45,362 nucleotides of DNA, from NCBI GenBank assembly GCA_030523425.1, contig JAUNIP010000010.1:1-45362 (forward strand). The letters run 5' to 3'. Position 1 is the first letter of the stretch. Each line of letters opens with the position of its first letter. The position numbers and the translations under genes are program-made. Source of the DNA: Coriobacteriia bacterium (lineage in GTDB: Bacteria; Actinomycetota; Coriobacteriia; Coriobacteriales; Eggerthellaceae). Below are positions 15,654 to 23,308 of the stretch, in pieces. The notes beneath the pieces are model-generated. The model was not told where the DNA came from. It saw only the letters and a list, made by a program, of their open reading frames with translations, and ran no database searches.

Positions 15654-17954
15654 GTGGCCACGCAAACCTTCGATGTAACGGGCATGACCTGCGCTGCGTG
15701 TTCCGCCCGCGTGGAAAAAGCCACCAGCGGGGTGGAAGGCGTGGAGCGGGTGGCCGTGAACCTGCTGAAGAACAGCATGGAAGTCACCTATAGCGGGGAC
15801 GCCGCTGTGCTAGATGCCATCAGCGCGGCCGTGGATGCCGCCGGCTATGGTGCCGTGCCGCGCGTTGCCGGCGGGACTGCCGCGCCTGCGCTTGCGCCCG
15901 CCGCACGCCCGGAAAATGCCGCAGCCCAGGAAGCCAAGCAGGTGAAGCTGCGCCTGATTGTCAGCTTCATCTTCGCTATCCCGCTGTTTTACGTGGACAT
16001 GGGGCATATGTATGGTTGGCCGCTGCCGCAGTTCCTGTTGGGCCATGCCAACGTGATGACGCTGGGACTCACGCAGTTTTTGCTGGTCATCCCCATCATT
16101 TTCGTGAACTTCAAATTCTTCCGCAACGGGTTCAAAAGCTTGGCGCACGGCACGCCAACCATGGACACGCTGGTGGCCTTGGGCGCTGCGGCTTCCACGC
16201 TGTGGAGCATCGCGGCGCTGTACCGCGTAGGTATAGCGTTAGGCGCGGGGGACCTACAAGGCGCGCACGCTGCTGCCATGGACCTGTATTTCGAAAGCGC
16301 CGGCATGATCCTAACGCTGATCACGCTGGGCAAGTACTTCGAAGCGCGCGCGAAAGGTCGCACCACCGACGCCCTGACCGCGCTGGTGAACCTGGCACCG
16401 AAGACCGCCGTGCGCATGGAAGACGACGGCAGCGAAACCGAAATCCCCGCTGAGCAGGTGCAACCTGGCGACATCTTGGTGGTGCGTGCCGGTGCTAGCA
16501 TCCCCGTGGACGGCGTGGTGGTGGAAGGCGCAGGCAGCGTGGACGAATCGGCGCTGACCGGCGAAAGCATCCCGGTGGACAAGGCGGCAGGCAGCGAAGT
16601 GACCGGCGCTACGGTAAGCACCGCCGGCTACCTGAAGATGCGCGCCGTGCGCGTGGGCGAAGACACCGCCTTGGCGCGCATCATCAAGTTGGTCGATGAC
16701 GCCACCAGCTCAAAAGCGCCCATCCAGCGCATAGCCGACCGCATCAGCGGCGTGTTCGTGCCGGCGGTCATTGCCATTGCCGTGGCGGTGTTCGCGGTGT
16801 GGCTGCTGACGGGCGGCGGATGGAGCGCCGCGGTGGTGCATGGCATCAGCGTGCTGGTCATCAGCTGCCCGTGCGCGCTGGGGCTGGCCACGCCTACTGC
16901 CATCATGGTGGGCATGGGGCGCGGCTCCAAGCAGGGCATTCTCATCAAGAGCGCCGAAATTTTGGAAACCGCGCACGATGTGAAAACCGTGGTGTTGGAC
17001 AAAACCGGCACCATCACCAAAGGCGCGCCCGAAGTGACCGACGTGTTGGTGGCCCAAGGCATAGACCGCGAAGATCTGTACATGTTAGCCCGCGGCTTGG
17101 AGCGTAAAAGCGAACACCCCTTGGCGCGCGCCGTGTGCGCGTATTTGGAAGCCCAAGGCGCCGACGTGCTGCCTGCGAAGGACTTCGCGCAAGTGCCCGG
17201 CGGGGGAGTGCGCGCCACCGTGGAAGGCGCCCCGGCCTTCGCGGGCAACGTGCAGCTAATGCAGCAGCAGGGGATTGACGTGGGCGAATACGCCGCCGAA
17301 GCCGACGCCTTCGCCGCGCAAGGCAAGACGGTGCTGTTCTTTGCGTGGGACGGCATGCTGCTGGGCCTGATAGCGCTGGCCGACGCCGTGAAGCCCACCA
17401 GCGCGCAAGCCGTGGCGGAATTGCGGGCCATGGGCATCCGCACGGTCATGCTGACCGGCGACAACCCGCAAACCGCCCAGGCCATCCAAGCCCAGGTGGG
17501 TGTGGACGAAGTGGTGGCTGGCGTGTTGCCCGAAGGCAAGGAAACCCAGGTGCGCGCGCTGCAGGCGAAGGGCAAGGTGGCCATGGTGGGCGACGGCGTG
17601 AACGACGCACCGGCCTTGGCGCGGGCCGACGTGGGCATAGCCATAGGTGCCGGCACCGACGTGGCCATAGAAAGCGCCGACGTGGTGTTGGTGCGATCCG
17701 ATGTGATGGACGTGCCTGCCGGCATCCAGCTTTCCCGTGCCACGCTGCGTAACATCAAACAGAACTTGTTCTGGGCCTTGTTCTACAATGCTATCTGCAT
17801 TCCGGTGGCGGCGGGCGCGTTGGCGCCCTGGGGCATCACGCTCACGCCGGATTTCGCTGCGTTGGCCATGAGCTTAAGCAGCATCTGCGTGGTAAGCAAC
17901 GCGCTGCGCCTGCGCGGCTGGAAGCCGAAGTGGGCCGCAGAGCGCCAAGGATAG
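15654..17954 (+). CDS. copA: Copper-exporting P1B-type ATPase CopA
   Basis: A 766-residue Cu(I) efflux ATPase. One N-terminal heavy-metal-associated domain binds copper through C13 and C16 (GMTCAAC). The membrane copper site is C405-P-C407, the phosphorylated aspartate D449 (DKTGT), the SEHPLA histidine motif and GDGVNDAPALA in the hinge. Eight transmembrane helices are expected. GTG 15654 follows AGGGG at 15643-15647, which overlaps the stop of the CsoR remnant. copZ follows after 8 bp. With the repressor truncated, control of this gene in copper stress is uncertain; it may be read through from the oad operon. Confidence 0.95.
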   Translation: MATQTFDVTGMTCAACSARVEKATSGVEGVERVAVNLLKNSMEVTYSGDAAVLDAISAAVDAAGYGAVPRVAGGTAAPALAPAARPENAAAQEAKQVKLRLIVSFIFAIPLFYVDMGHMYGWPLPQFLLGHANVMTLGLTQFLLVIPIIFVNFKFFRNGFKSLAHGTPTMDTLVALGAAASTLWSIAALYRVGIALGAGDLQGAHAAAMDLYFESAGMILTLITLGKYFEARAKGRTTDALTALVNLAPKTAVRMEDDGSETEIPAEQVQPGDILVVRAGASIPVDGVVVEGAGSVDESALTGESIPVDKAAGSEVTGATVSTAGYLKMRAVRVGEDTALARIIKLVDDATSSKAPIQRIADRISGVFVPAVIAIAVAVFAVWLLTGGGWSAAVVHGISVLVISCPCALGLATPTAIMVGMGRGSKQGILIKSAEILETAHDVKTVVLDKTGTITKGAPEVTDVLVAQGIDREDLYMLARGLERKSEHPLARAVCAYLEAQGADVLPAKDFAQVPGGGVRATVEGAPAFAGNVQLMQQQGIDVGEYAAEADAFAAQGKTVLFFAWDGMLLGLIALADAVKPTSAQAVAELRAMGIRTVMLTGDNPQTAQAIQAQVGVDEVVAGVLPEGKETQVRALQAKGKVAMVGDGVNDAPALARADVGIAIGAGTDVAIESADVVLVRSDVMDVPAGIQLSRATLRNIKQNLFWALFYNAICIPVAAGALAPWGITLTPDFAALAMSLSSICVVSNALRLRGWKPKWAAERQG

Positions 17955-17962
17955 GAGACCTG

Positions 17963-18187
17963 ATGAGTTTGTTTAGTGCGAAAGAAACGGTGGAGCTGAG
18001 CGTGAAAGGCATGCACTGCGAAAAGTGCGTGGCGCGCGTGAAGGACGCGCTTGAGGCCGCCGACGGCGTGACTGCCGCCACCGTCAGCCTGGCCGAAGAA
18101 TCCGCCGCGGTGGAAGGCCGCGGGCTGAATGCCGAAGCCCTGGTGGCCGCCGTAATAGAAGCTGGTTTCGAGGCCTCCCTGGCGTAA
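17963..18187 (+). CDS. copZ: Copper chaperone CopZ
   Basis: A 74-residue single heavy-metal-associated domain that would carry Cu(I) to CopA. The metal motif is GMHCEKC; it has the usual beta-alpha-beta pattern and ends near residue 74. Compared with CopA's own N-terminal domain (MTCAAC) the site has Glu and Lys between the cysteines, as is common for free chaperones. ATG 17963 follows AGGAG at 17953-17957. It closes the copA operon and is convergent with the Nudix gene 10 bp away. Confidence 0.93.
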   Translation: MSLFSAKETVELSVKGMHCEKCVARVKDALEAADGVTAATVSLAEESAAVEGRGLNAEALVAAVIEAGFEASLA

Positions 18188-18197
18188 ACGCGCAACG

Positions 18198-18674
18198 CTA
18201 AACGCCTTCCGCCCGCACCAACGTATCGCCAACGTAGGTCAGCGTCATACGGATATCGGTGCGGCCGGCGGCCAGCGCGCGCAGGAAATGGCGGTCGCCT
18301 TCCCAGGCGGGAAGGTTCTCCACCTGCGCTATGTCCACCCACTGGAAGGTGCCTTCTGCGCATTCCGGCACGGGGAAGCCTTCTGCCGGCGTGCCGTCGG
18401 CCCAGGTGAACGCGGTGGCGGTGTACAGGTACATGTCCTCGTTTTCCCAGGTGTCGCTTTCGAAGCGCACCAAGCCGCGCAGTTGGAATTCCGTCAGCCG
18501 AAAGCCAGTTTCTTCGCGCACTTCGCGCAGCAGGCATTCGTCCGGGGTTTCACCGGGCAAGAATTTGCCGCCCACGCCCACGTATTTTCCTTGGTTGACG
18601 TCGTGTTTCTTCTTGTTGCGAAACAGCAGCAAATACTTGTTAGCGCGCTGTATGTAGCACAATGTGGTGTTCAT
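18198..18674 (-). CDS. Nudix hydrolase (MutT/8-oxo-dGTPase-like)
   Basis: A 158-residue Nudix pyrophosphohydrolase. The Nudix box is intact: GKFLPGETPDECLLREVREETGF gives G-x5-E-x7-REVREETG (split here for reference to its key residues). The opening TTLCYIQR and the KKKHDVNQGKYVGVGGK stretch resemble the 8-oxo-dGTP diphosphatase branch, but substrate cannot be fixed from sequence. The start at 18674 is chosen because AGGAG lies 5 bp upstream on the minus strand; an upstream ATG at 18698 has no such site. Divergent from the MATE gene with a 61-bp gap. Confidence 0.85.
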   Translation of the reverse strand: MNTTLCYIQRANKYLLLFRNKKKHDVNQGKYVGVGGKFLPGETPDECLLREVREETGFRLTEFQLRGLVRFESDTWENEDMYLYTATAFTWADGTPAEGFPVPECAEGTFQWVDIAQVENLPAWEGDRHFLRALAAGRTDIRMTLTYVGDTLVRAEGV

Positions 18675-18735
18675 GCGGGCTCCTGTCTGCTGTATCATTC
18701 CTTGGTACGTCCCATTGTGCTACAAAAAGGTGCTT

Positions 18736-20097
18736 ATGGCCAAAAAACAAGTGGATATGTCTGCGCATTTCACCAGCTGGGCGCTGCTGCGCTACGCGCT
18801 GCCTTCCATAGCCATGTGCATTTTCACGTCTCTGTACGGCATTGTGGACGGCCTGTTCGTGTCGAATTTCGCGGGCGCCACGGCCTTCGCGGCGGTGAAT
18901 TTCATCATGCCGGTCATCATGGTGCTAAGCACGGTGGGCTTCATGTTGGGTGCCGGCGGCAGCGCCGTCGTTTCCATGATGCGCGGCAAGGGTGAACACG
19001 ATCAGGCGAATCGTACCTTTTCCCTGCTGGTGTATGTCACCTTCGGGGTGGGCGTGGTTCTGGCTGTGCTGGGCTTTGCGCTGTGTCCTTGGATTTCCGA
19101 AGCCATGGGCGCAAGTGGCCAGATGCTGGAAGACGCTTCGGTGTACGGGCGCATCATCTTCCTTTCGCTGCCGGGCTATGTGCTGCAGACGGCCTTCCAG
19201 ATACTCATGACCACGGCCGGCAAGCCGAAGCTGGGGCTGGGAATAACCGTGGCTTCGGGATTGGCGAACATCGTGCTTGACTTCGTGCTGGTGGCGGCGC
19301 TGAACATGGGATATGTGGGTGCTGCGCTTGCCACCAACGCCAGCGAATGGCTGGGCGGGCTGGCGCCGGTGGTGTACTTCGCGTGCAAAAATTCCAGCTT
19401 CTTCCGGCTGGGGCGCACACGCTTGGACCTGAAGCTGTTGGGGAAAATCTGCGTCAACGGGTCGTCGGAGATGATGGCGGTGGTGGCGGTCAGCGTGGTC
19501 AGCATCGTGTACAACATCCAGCTGCTGGCGCTGACCGGCGAAACAGGCGTGGCCGCCTACGGCGTCATCATGTTCGTGTACTACATATTCTCGGCCGTGT
19601 TCGAAGGCTACAGCATGGCGGCCAGTCCGCTGGTCAGCTTCCAGCACGGGGCGCGGCAGCCGGCCGAGGTGCGCAGTCTGCTGGTGAAAAGCCTGCGCAT
19701 TGTGGGCATTGCCAGCGCGGGCGTGTTCTTGGTGTGCCAGCTTTTGGCCTTTCCGCTGTCCTATGCCTTCTGCAGCTACGACGCGCAGCTGTGTGCCTAT
19801 ACCGAACATGCCTTCCGCATCTTCTACCTGTGCTTCCTGTTTGCGGGCTTCAACATATTCGGCAGCGCGTTTTTCACGGCGCTGGGCAACGGGCTGGTTT
19901 CGGCGGGCATTTCGTTTGTACGCACTATCGTTTTAGAGACTGCGGCCGTGCTGCTGCTGCCGTTGCTGTTTGGCACGGAAAGCCTGTGGTTTGCCTGCGC
20001 CATTGCCGAAGTTCTGGCATTTGGCATTGTGGTGGCGTGCCTGTTGTTCTTCGGGCCGGTGTACGGCTATCGCATGCCGCGGGAAAAGCGCGCGTAG
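18736..20097 (+). CDS. MATE-family efflux transporter
   Basis: A 453-residue, 12-helix cation-coupled multidrug/toxin exporter of the MATE (MOP) superfamily. Typical features are the short polar N-terminus followed by LLRYALPSIAMCIFTSLYGIVDGLFV, and in the second half VNGSSEMMAVVAVSVV plus the AYGVIMFVYYIF segment. The two halves each hold six hydrophobic helices. The ATG at 18736 has AAAAAGG at 18724-18730; the upstream extension overlaps the divergent Nudix gene. Substrate unknown. A strong GC hairpin follows the stop at 20119-20147. Confidence 0.88.
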   Translation: MAKKQVDMSAHFTSWALLRYALPSIAMCIFTSLYGIVDGLFVSNFAGATAFAAVNFIMPVIMVLSTVGFMLGAGGSAVVSMMRGKGEHDQANRTFSLLVYVTFGVGVVLAVLGFALCPWISEAMGASGQMLEDASVYGRIIFLSLPGYVLQTAFQILMTTAGKPKLGLGITVASGLANIVLDFVLVAALNMGYVGAALATNASEWLGGLAPVVYFACKNSSFFRLGRTRLDLKLLGKICVNGSSEMMAVVAVSVVSIVYNIQLLALTGETGVAAYGVIMFVYYIFSAVFEGYSMAASPLVSFQHGARQPAEVRSLLVKSLRIVGIASAGVFLVCQLLAFPLSYAFCSYDAQLCAYTEHAFRIFYLCFLFAGFNIFGSAFFTALGNGLVSAGISFVRTIVLETAAVLLLPLLFGTESLWFACAIAEVLAFGIVVACLLFFGPVYGYRMPREKRA

Positions 20098-20118
20098 GCT
20101 TGCGACGCGCGTGCGGGC

Positions 20119-20147
20119 CCCAGCGCGCCCGCGGGGCGCGTGCTGGG
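20119..20147 (+). terminator. GC-rich hairpin without T-run after the MATE gene
   Basis: CCCAGC-GCGCCC pairs with GGGCGC-GCTGGG, with a 3-nt loop and a GT bulge. No T-tract follows. Hairpins of this U-less kind have been proposed as terminators in high-GC actinobacteria; function here is inferred from position just after the stop. Confidence 0.5.
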
Positions 20148-20230
20148 CGCAGGCGGCGCGTGCGGGGCATGTGTTCTACCTGCGGGTTCGCCGTTCGAGT
20201 AAACACACTTTGTTATATCTTTTTTCATTT

Positions 20231-20259
20231 TTGTAATAAGCACATGAAATGCGTATACT
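20231..20259 (+). promoter_or_regulatory. Promoter of the DAHP synthase gene
   Basis: TTGTAA at 20231-20236, an exact 17-bp spacer and TATACT at 20254-20259, within an AT-rich stretch in an otherwise GC-rich gap. The leader would start near 20266 and run about 75 nt, including a perfect GGCCGC/GCGGCC hairpin at 20286-20300 with a 3-nt loop. No aromatic-residue-rich leader peptide was found, so attenuation is not supported. Confidence 0.75.
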
Positions 20260-20341
20260 GGCTACCCGATGCACAAAACGCTGCTGGCCGCTCCGCGGCC
20301 CCGTCGGCGCGAACAAGAGAGAACGAAAGAAGAGCCAAGCT

Positions 20342-21373
20342 ATGAATATGATTTTCGAGCGCAAGCTGCCCATCCCCATGGAGGTCAAGGAAAAATACCC
20401 CCTGACAGCCGCCATGGAAGAGCGCGTGCAGGCGCGCCGCCTGGAAGTTGCCAAGGTGTTCACCGGCGAGGACGACCGCCTGATTTTGATTATTGGCCCC
20501 TGTTCGGCCGACAACGAAGACAGCGTGATGGATTACGTGATGCGCCTGGTGCCCGTGCAGGAAAAGGTGCAGGACAAAATCATCATCATCCCGCGCATCT
20601 ACACCAACAAGCCCCGCACCACCGGCAAAGGCTACAAGGGCCTGGTGCACCAGCCCGACCCCAACGGCCGACCGGACGCCTTCAGCGGCGTGCTGGCCAC
20701 GCGCGAACTGCACATGCGCGCCCTGGCCGAAGCGGGATTTCCCTGCGCCGACGAAATGCTGTACCCGGAAAACTACAAGTACCTGGATGACGTGCTGGGA
20801 TACGTGGCCGTGGGCGCGCGCAGCGTGGAAAACCAGCAGCACCGCTTGGTGGCCAGCGGCATAGAAGTGCCCGTGGGCATGAAAAACCCCACGTCGGGCG
20901 ACCTTTCCGTGATGATGAACAGCATCGTGGCCGCGCAAAGCCAACACGACTTCATCTACCGCGGATGGGCGGCACAGTCGCAGGGCAACCCCTTAGCGCA
21001 CGCCATCATGCGCGGCTTCACCGACGAAAGCGGCGCCACGTACCCCAACTATCACTATGAAAACCTGACGCACCTGCTGAAGCGCTACGAAGAGCACCCC
21101 GAATTGGCCAACCCCGCAGTCATCATCGACTGCAACCACGCCAATTCCCACAAAAACCCCTTCGAGCAGCCGCGCATCATGAAAGAGGTGCTGAACTACT
21201 GCGCCTACAACCCCGAAATCAAACGCCTGATTAAGGGCTTCATGGTGGAAAGCTACATCGAAGACGGCAATCAGCCCGTTGACGGCGGCATCTACGGCAA
21301 ATCCATCACCGACGCCTGCCTGGGCTGGGAAAAAACCGAGCGCCTAATCTACGACATAGCCGAAATGCTATAG
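20342..21373 (+). CDS. aroF: 3-deoxy-7-phosphoheptulonate (DAHP) synthase
   Basis: First enzyme of aromatic amino acid synthesis, condensing phosphoenolpyruvate and erythrose 4-phosphate. A 343-residue protein of the AroF/G/H type (class I alpha). Landmarks are IIGPCSADNED, RIYTNKPRTT with GYKGL, GARSVENQQHR, KNPTSGDL and the metal-site DCNHANS. The N-terminal extension needed for feedback inhibition in this type is present in short form (residues 1-45), so sensitivity to aromatic amino acids is plausible but the effector is not predictable. ATG 20342 follows AAAGAAGAG at 20326-20334. No other aro gene is adjacent. Confidence 0.92.
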   Translation: MNMIFERKLPIPMEVKEKYPLTAAMEERVQARRLEVAKVFTGEDDRLILIIGPCSADNEDSVMDYVMRLVPVQEKVQDKIIIIPRIYTNKPRTTGKGYKGLVHQPDPNGRPDAFSGVLATRELHMRALAEAGFPCADEMLYPENYKYLDDVLGYVAVGARSVENQQHRLVASGIEVPVGMKNPTSGDLSVMMNSIVAAQSQHDFIYRGWAAQSQGNPLAHAIMRGFTDESGATYPNYHYENLTHLLKRYEEHPELANPAVIIDCNHANSHKNPFEQPRIMKEVLNYCAYNPEIKRLIKGFMVESYIEDGNQPVDGGIYGKSITDACLGWEKTERLIYDIAEML

Positions 21374-21464
21374 GAAGCCTGCCGGCTGTCCGAAAGCTGT
21401 AGCGCGCCCGTTAGGTGAAGTCCTAGCCCGGCTCGTTTGCGCGTTCCTGGAGGGGCCCCGCAGC

Positions 21465-21486
21465 AAAAAGCCAGCTATGAACGAAC
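21465..21486 (+). repeat. Intergenic repeat copy R1
   Basis: Reads AAAAAGCCAGC then TATGAACGAAC. It shares AAAAAGCCAG with the R5 copy and GAACGAAC plus the following AAACGC with the R4 copy. Confidence 0.7.
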
Positions 21487-21526
21487 AAACGCGCGGGCGG
21501 GCCGCCGGGCCCCGCGAGCGTGACGC

Positions 21527-21551
21527 AAAAAGGACGGTCGTGAACGAATGG
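21527..21551 (+). repeat. Intergenic repeat copy R2
   Basis: Reads AAAAAGGACGG then TCGTGAACGAATGG. It is closest to R4 in its AAAAAGGACGG half and to R3 in the GTGAACGAATGG half. Confidence 0.75.
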
Positions 21552-21561
21552 CCGCCTGACG

Positions 21562-21593
21562 AAAAAGCAAAAATGCCGATTGTGAACGAATGG
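21562..21593 (+). repeat. Intergenic repeat copy R3
   Basis: Reads AAAAAGCAAAAATGCC then GATTGTGAACGAATGG. Like R0 and R5 it has the double A-run ahead of the GTGAACGAAT core. Confidence 0.75.
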
Positions 21594-21630
21594 GCCTGGC
21601 GCGCTGCCCCCGCAAGGGCCCCCGCAGGGC

Positions 21631-21657
21631 GTTTGTTCGTGCACAGCCGTCCTTTTT
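21631..21657 (-). repeat. Intergenic repeat copy R4 (inverted)
   Basis: On the minus strand it reads AAAAAGGACGG, then CTGTGCACGAACAAAC. It is the first copy in the reverse orientation and could pair with R1 or R2 to form a long imperfect hairpin. Confidence 0.7.
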
Positions 21658-21684
21658 ACGCCCCGCGCCCCAATCCTCGGGAGG

Positions 21685-21717
21685 CGATTCGTTCACGACT
21701 GGCTTTTTACTTTTTCG
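21685..21717 (-). repeat. Intergenic repeat copy R5 (inverted)
   Basis: On the minus strand it starts CGAAAAAGTAAAAAGCC and ends AGTCGTGAACGAATCG. It is the copy most like R0 at 37-69. Confidence 0.75.
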
Positions 21718-21726
21718 CCCCTGCCC

Positions 21727-21750
21727 CATTCGTTCACAGCCGATATTTTG
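21727..21750 (-). repeat. Intergenic repeat copy R6 (inverted)
   Basis: On the minus strand it reads CAAAATATCGG then CTGTGAACGAATG. The A-run is degenerate, the GTGAACGAAT core intact. Confidence 0.7.
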
Positions 21751-21848
21751 CGGCCAGCGCGCCGGCTGAGAGACCTGGGTGACTCATGTGCCTGCCCTCT
21801 TTTGACTCATCCGCCATCCCCCGCGGGGAGGACTCCCAAAAACCACTC

Positions 21849-21877
21849 GTGTCAACGGTCCCAGTTTTCGCTATGCT
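21849..21877 (+). promoter_or_regulatory. Candidate promoter of metY
   Basis: GTGTCA at 21849-21854 (4 of 6 to consensus), a 17-bp spacer and TATGCT at 21872-21877 in the context CGCTATGCT, similar to the element before the nitroreductase gene. It is 36 bp before the metY start. Confidence 0.45.
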
Positions 21878-21913
21878 TGTAAGCACGCAATTGTGAACCA
21901 GGAAGGAACCAAC

Positions 21914-23209
21914 ATGACCACGCTTGATACCCTTTGCATCCAAGGCGGCTACGATCCCAAGCAGGGGGAGCCGCGGCAGGTGCCCATCGTTCAGTCCACC
22001 ACGTTTCGCTACGAATCGGCCGACGCCATGGGGGCGCTGTTCGACCTGGAAGCGTCCGGCTACTTCTATTCGCGCCTGCAAAACCCCACGTGCGACACGG
22101 TGGCGGCCAAGATTGCGGCGCTTGAGGGCGGCAGCGCGGCCATGCTCACGGGGTCGGGCCAGGCGGCCAACTTTTTCGCGCTGTTCAACATCTGCGGTTG
22201 CGGGGACCACATCGTGGCGTCGTCGGCCATCTATGGCGGCACATTCAACCTGATCAGCGTCACCATGGCGAAGATGGGCATCGAAACCACGTTTGTGAGC
22301 CCTACGGCCACGCGGGCCGAACTTGACGCCGCTTTTCGCCCCAACACCAAGGCGGTGTTCGGCGAAACCATCTGCAACCCGTCGTTGCAGGTGCTCGACA
22401 TCGAACTGTTTGCGCAGGCCGCGCACGACCACGGCGTGCCTTTCATCATTGACAACACGTTTCCCACGCCCATCAACTGCCGGCCCATCGAATGGGGCGC
22501 CGACATTGTCACCCACAGCACCACCAAGTACATGGATGGTCATTCCGCGGCGGTCGGCGGGGCCATTGTGGACGCGGGGCGCTTCGACTGGATGGCCCAC
22601 GCAGACAAGTTCCCGGGCCTGACTACGCCCGATGACAGCTACCACGGCGTGGTGTACGCGCAACGTTTTGGCCGGGAAGGCGCGTTCATCACGAAGGCCA
22701 CGGCCCAGTTGATGCGCGACTTGGGTTCCATCCAAAGCCCGCAAAGCGCTTACCTGCTCAACCTTGGCCTGGAAAGCCTGGCGGTGCGCATGGCGCGCCA
22801 CTGCGAAACGGGCCTGGCCGTGGCGCAGCACCTGCAGCAGCATCCGGCCGTGACGGCGGTGGCCTACCCAGGGCTGGAAGCCGACCCCTTCCACGCGCTG
22901 GCGCAAAAATACCTGCCGAAGGGCAGCTGCGGCGTGGTCAGCTTCCAGATTGCGGGCGGCCGGGCGGCGGCCTGTGCGTTCATGGAGGCCCTGGAAGTGG
23001 GCATCATCGCCACGCACGTGGCCGACGCGCGCACGTGCTGCTTGGTGCCGGCGGCCACCACGCACCGGCAGATGACCGATCCTCAGCTGGAAGCCGCGGG
23101 CATTCCCGCGGGCCTGGTGCGCCTAAGCTGCGGCCTGGAAGCGGCGGAAGACCTGATTGCTGCTATCGACCGCGCGCTGCAGGTTGCTATCGAAAAAACT
23201 GATAACTAG
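21914..23209 (+). CDS. metY: O-acetylhomoserine sulfhydrylase-type PLP enzyme
   Basis: A 431-residue Cys/Met-metabolism PLP enzyme. It most likely makes homocysteine from O-acetylhomoserine and sulfide. The PLP lysine is K205 in HSTTKYMDGHS. SSAIYGGTFNL and NPSLQVLDI, with the PIEWGADIVTHS segment, are typical of the MetY rather than the MetB branch, and the length also fits MetY. ATG 21914 follows GGAAGGA at 21901-21907; an in-frame upstream codon at 21893 lacks a site. No S-box or other methionine riboswitch is seen in its leader. Related gamma-lyase activity cannot be excluded from sequence. Confidence 0.88.
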   Translation: MTTLDTLCIQGGYDPKQGEPRQVPIVQSTTFRYESADAMGALFDLEASGYFYSRLQNPTCDTVAAKIAALEGGSAAMLTGSGQAANFFALFNICGCGDHIVASSAIYGGTFNLISVTMAKMGIETTFVSPTATRAELDAAFRPNTKAVFGETICNPSLQVLDIELFAQAAHDHGVPFIIDNTFPTPINCRPIEWGADIVTHSTTKYMDGHSAAVGGAIVDAGRFDWMAHADKFPGLTTPDDSYHGVVYAQRFGREGAFITKATAQLMRDLGSIQSPQSAYLLNLGLESLAVRMARHCETGLAVAQHLQQHPAVTAVAYPGLEADPFHALAQKYLPKGSCGVVSFQIAGGRAAACAFMEALEVGIIATHVADARTCCLVPAATTHRQMTDPQLEAAGIPAGLVRLSCGLEAAEDLIAAIDRALQVAIEKTDN

Positions 23210-23256
23210 CGCGAAGAAAGCCATAAGGCAAAACTCCCTTGTAATGGGGCATACTA

Positions 23257-23282
23257 GGCAACCAGCAAGCAAAGCTGTTGCC
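23257..23282 (+). promoter_or_regulatory. Hairpin in the leader of the aryl-CoA ligase gene
   Basis: GGCAACCAGC pairs with GCTGTTGCC (one bulged C), loop AAGCAAA. It lies between a TACT-containing -10-like region and the GGGAGG ribosome-binding site at 23292-23297. It has no T-run. Role unknown. Confidence 0.4.
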
Positions 23283-23308
23283 TGCGGACCAAGGGAGGAT
23301 ACAAACCG

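Larger units (their letters stand above)
21374..21913. other. Gene-free 540-bp region with repeat cluster
   Basis: No convincing gene lies between the DAHP synthase stop and metY. The stretch 21465-21750 holds six copies of a short repeat, three in one orientation followed by three in the other. Open frames across it are simply translated repeats. The remainder, 21374-21464, shows nothing recognisable; 21751-21913 holds the metY promoter. Confidence 0.8.

Noticed and set aside
20266-20341. Attenuator leader peptide before DAHP synthase
   Set aside because: No run of Phe, Tyr or Trp codons, and the hairpin at 20286-20300 lacks a T-run.
21465-21750. CRISPR array
   Set aside because: Repeats are short, degenerate, in both orientations and irregularly spaced, and no cas gene is present.
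21477-21782. Protein-coding gene in the repeat cluster
   Set aside because: Encoded peptide is only the translated repeat; no ribosome-binding site, and overlapping frames on both strands are equally open.
21878-21913. SAM riboswitch before metY
   Set aside because: The leader after the predicted promoter is about 30 nt, too short for any known SAM aptamer, and no conserved core is seen.
21734-23065. 443-codon open frame antisense to metY
   Set aside because: Composition is typical of antisense frames in GC-rich genes, and metY on the plus strand is unambiguous.
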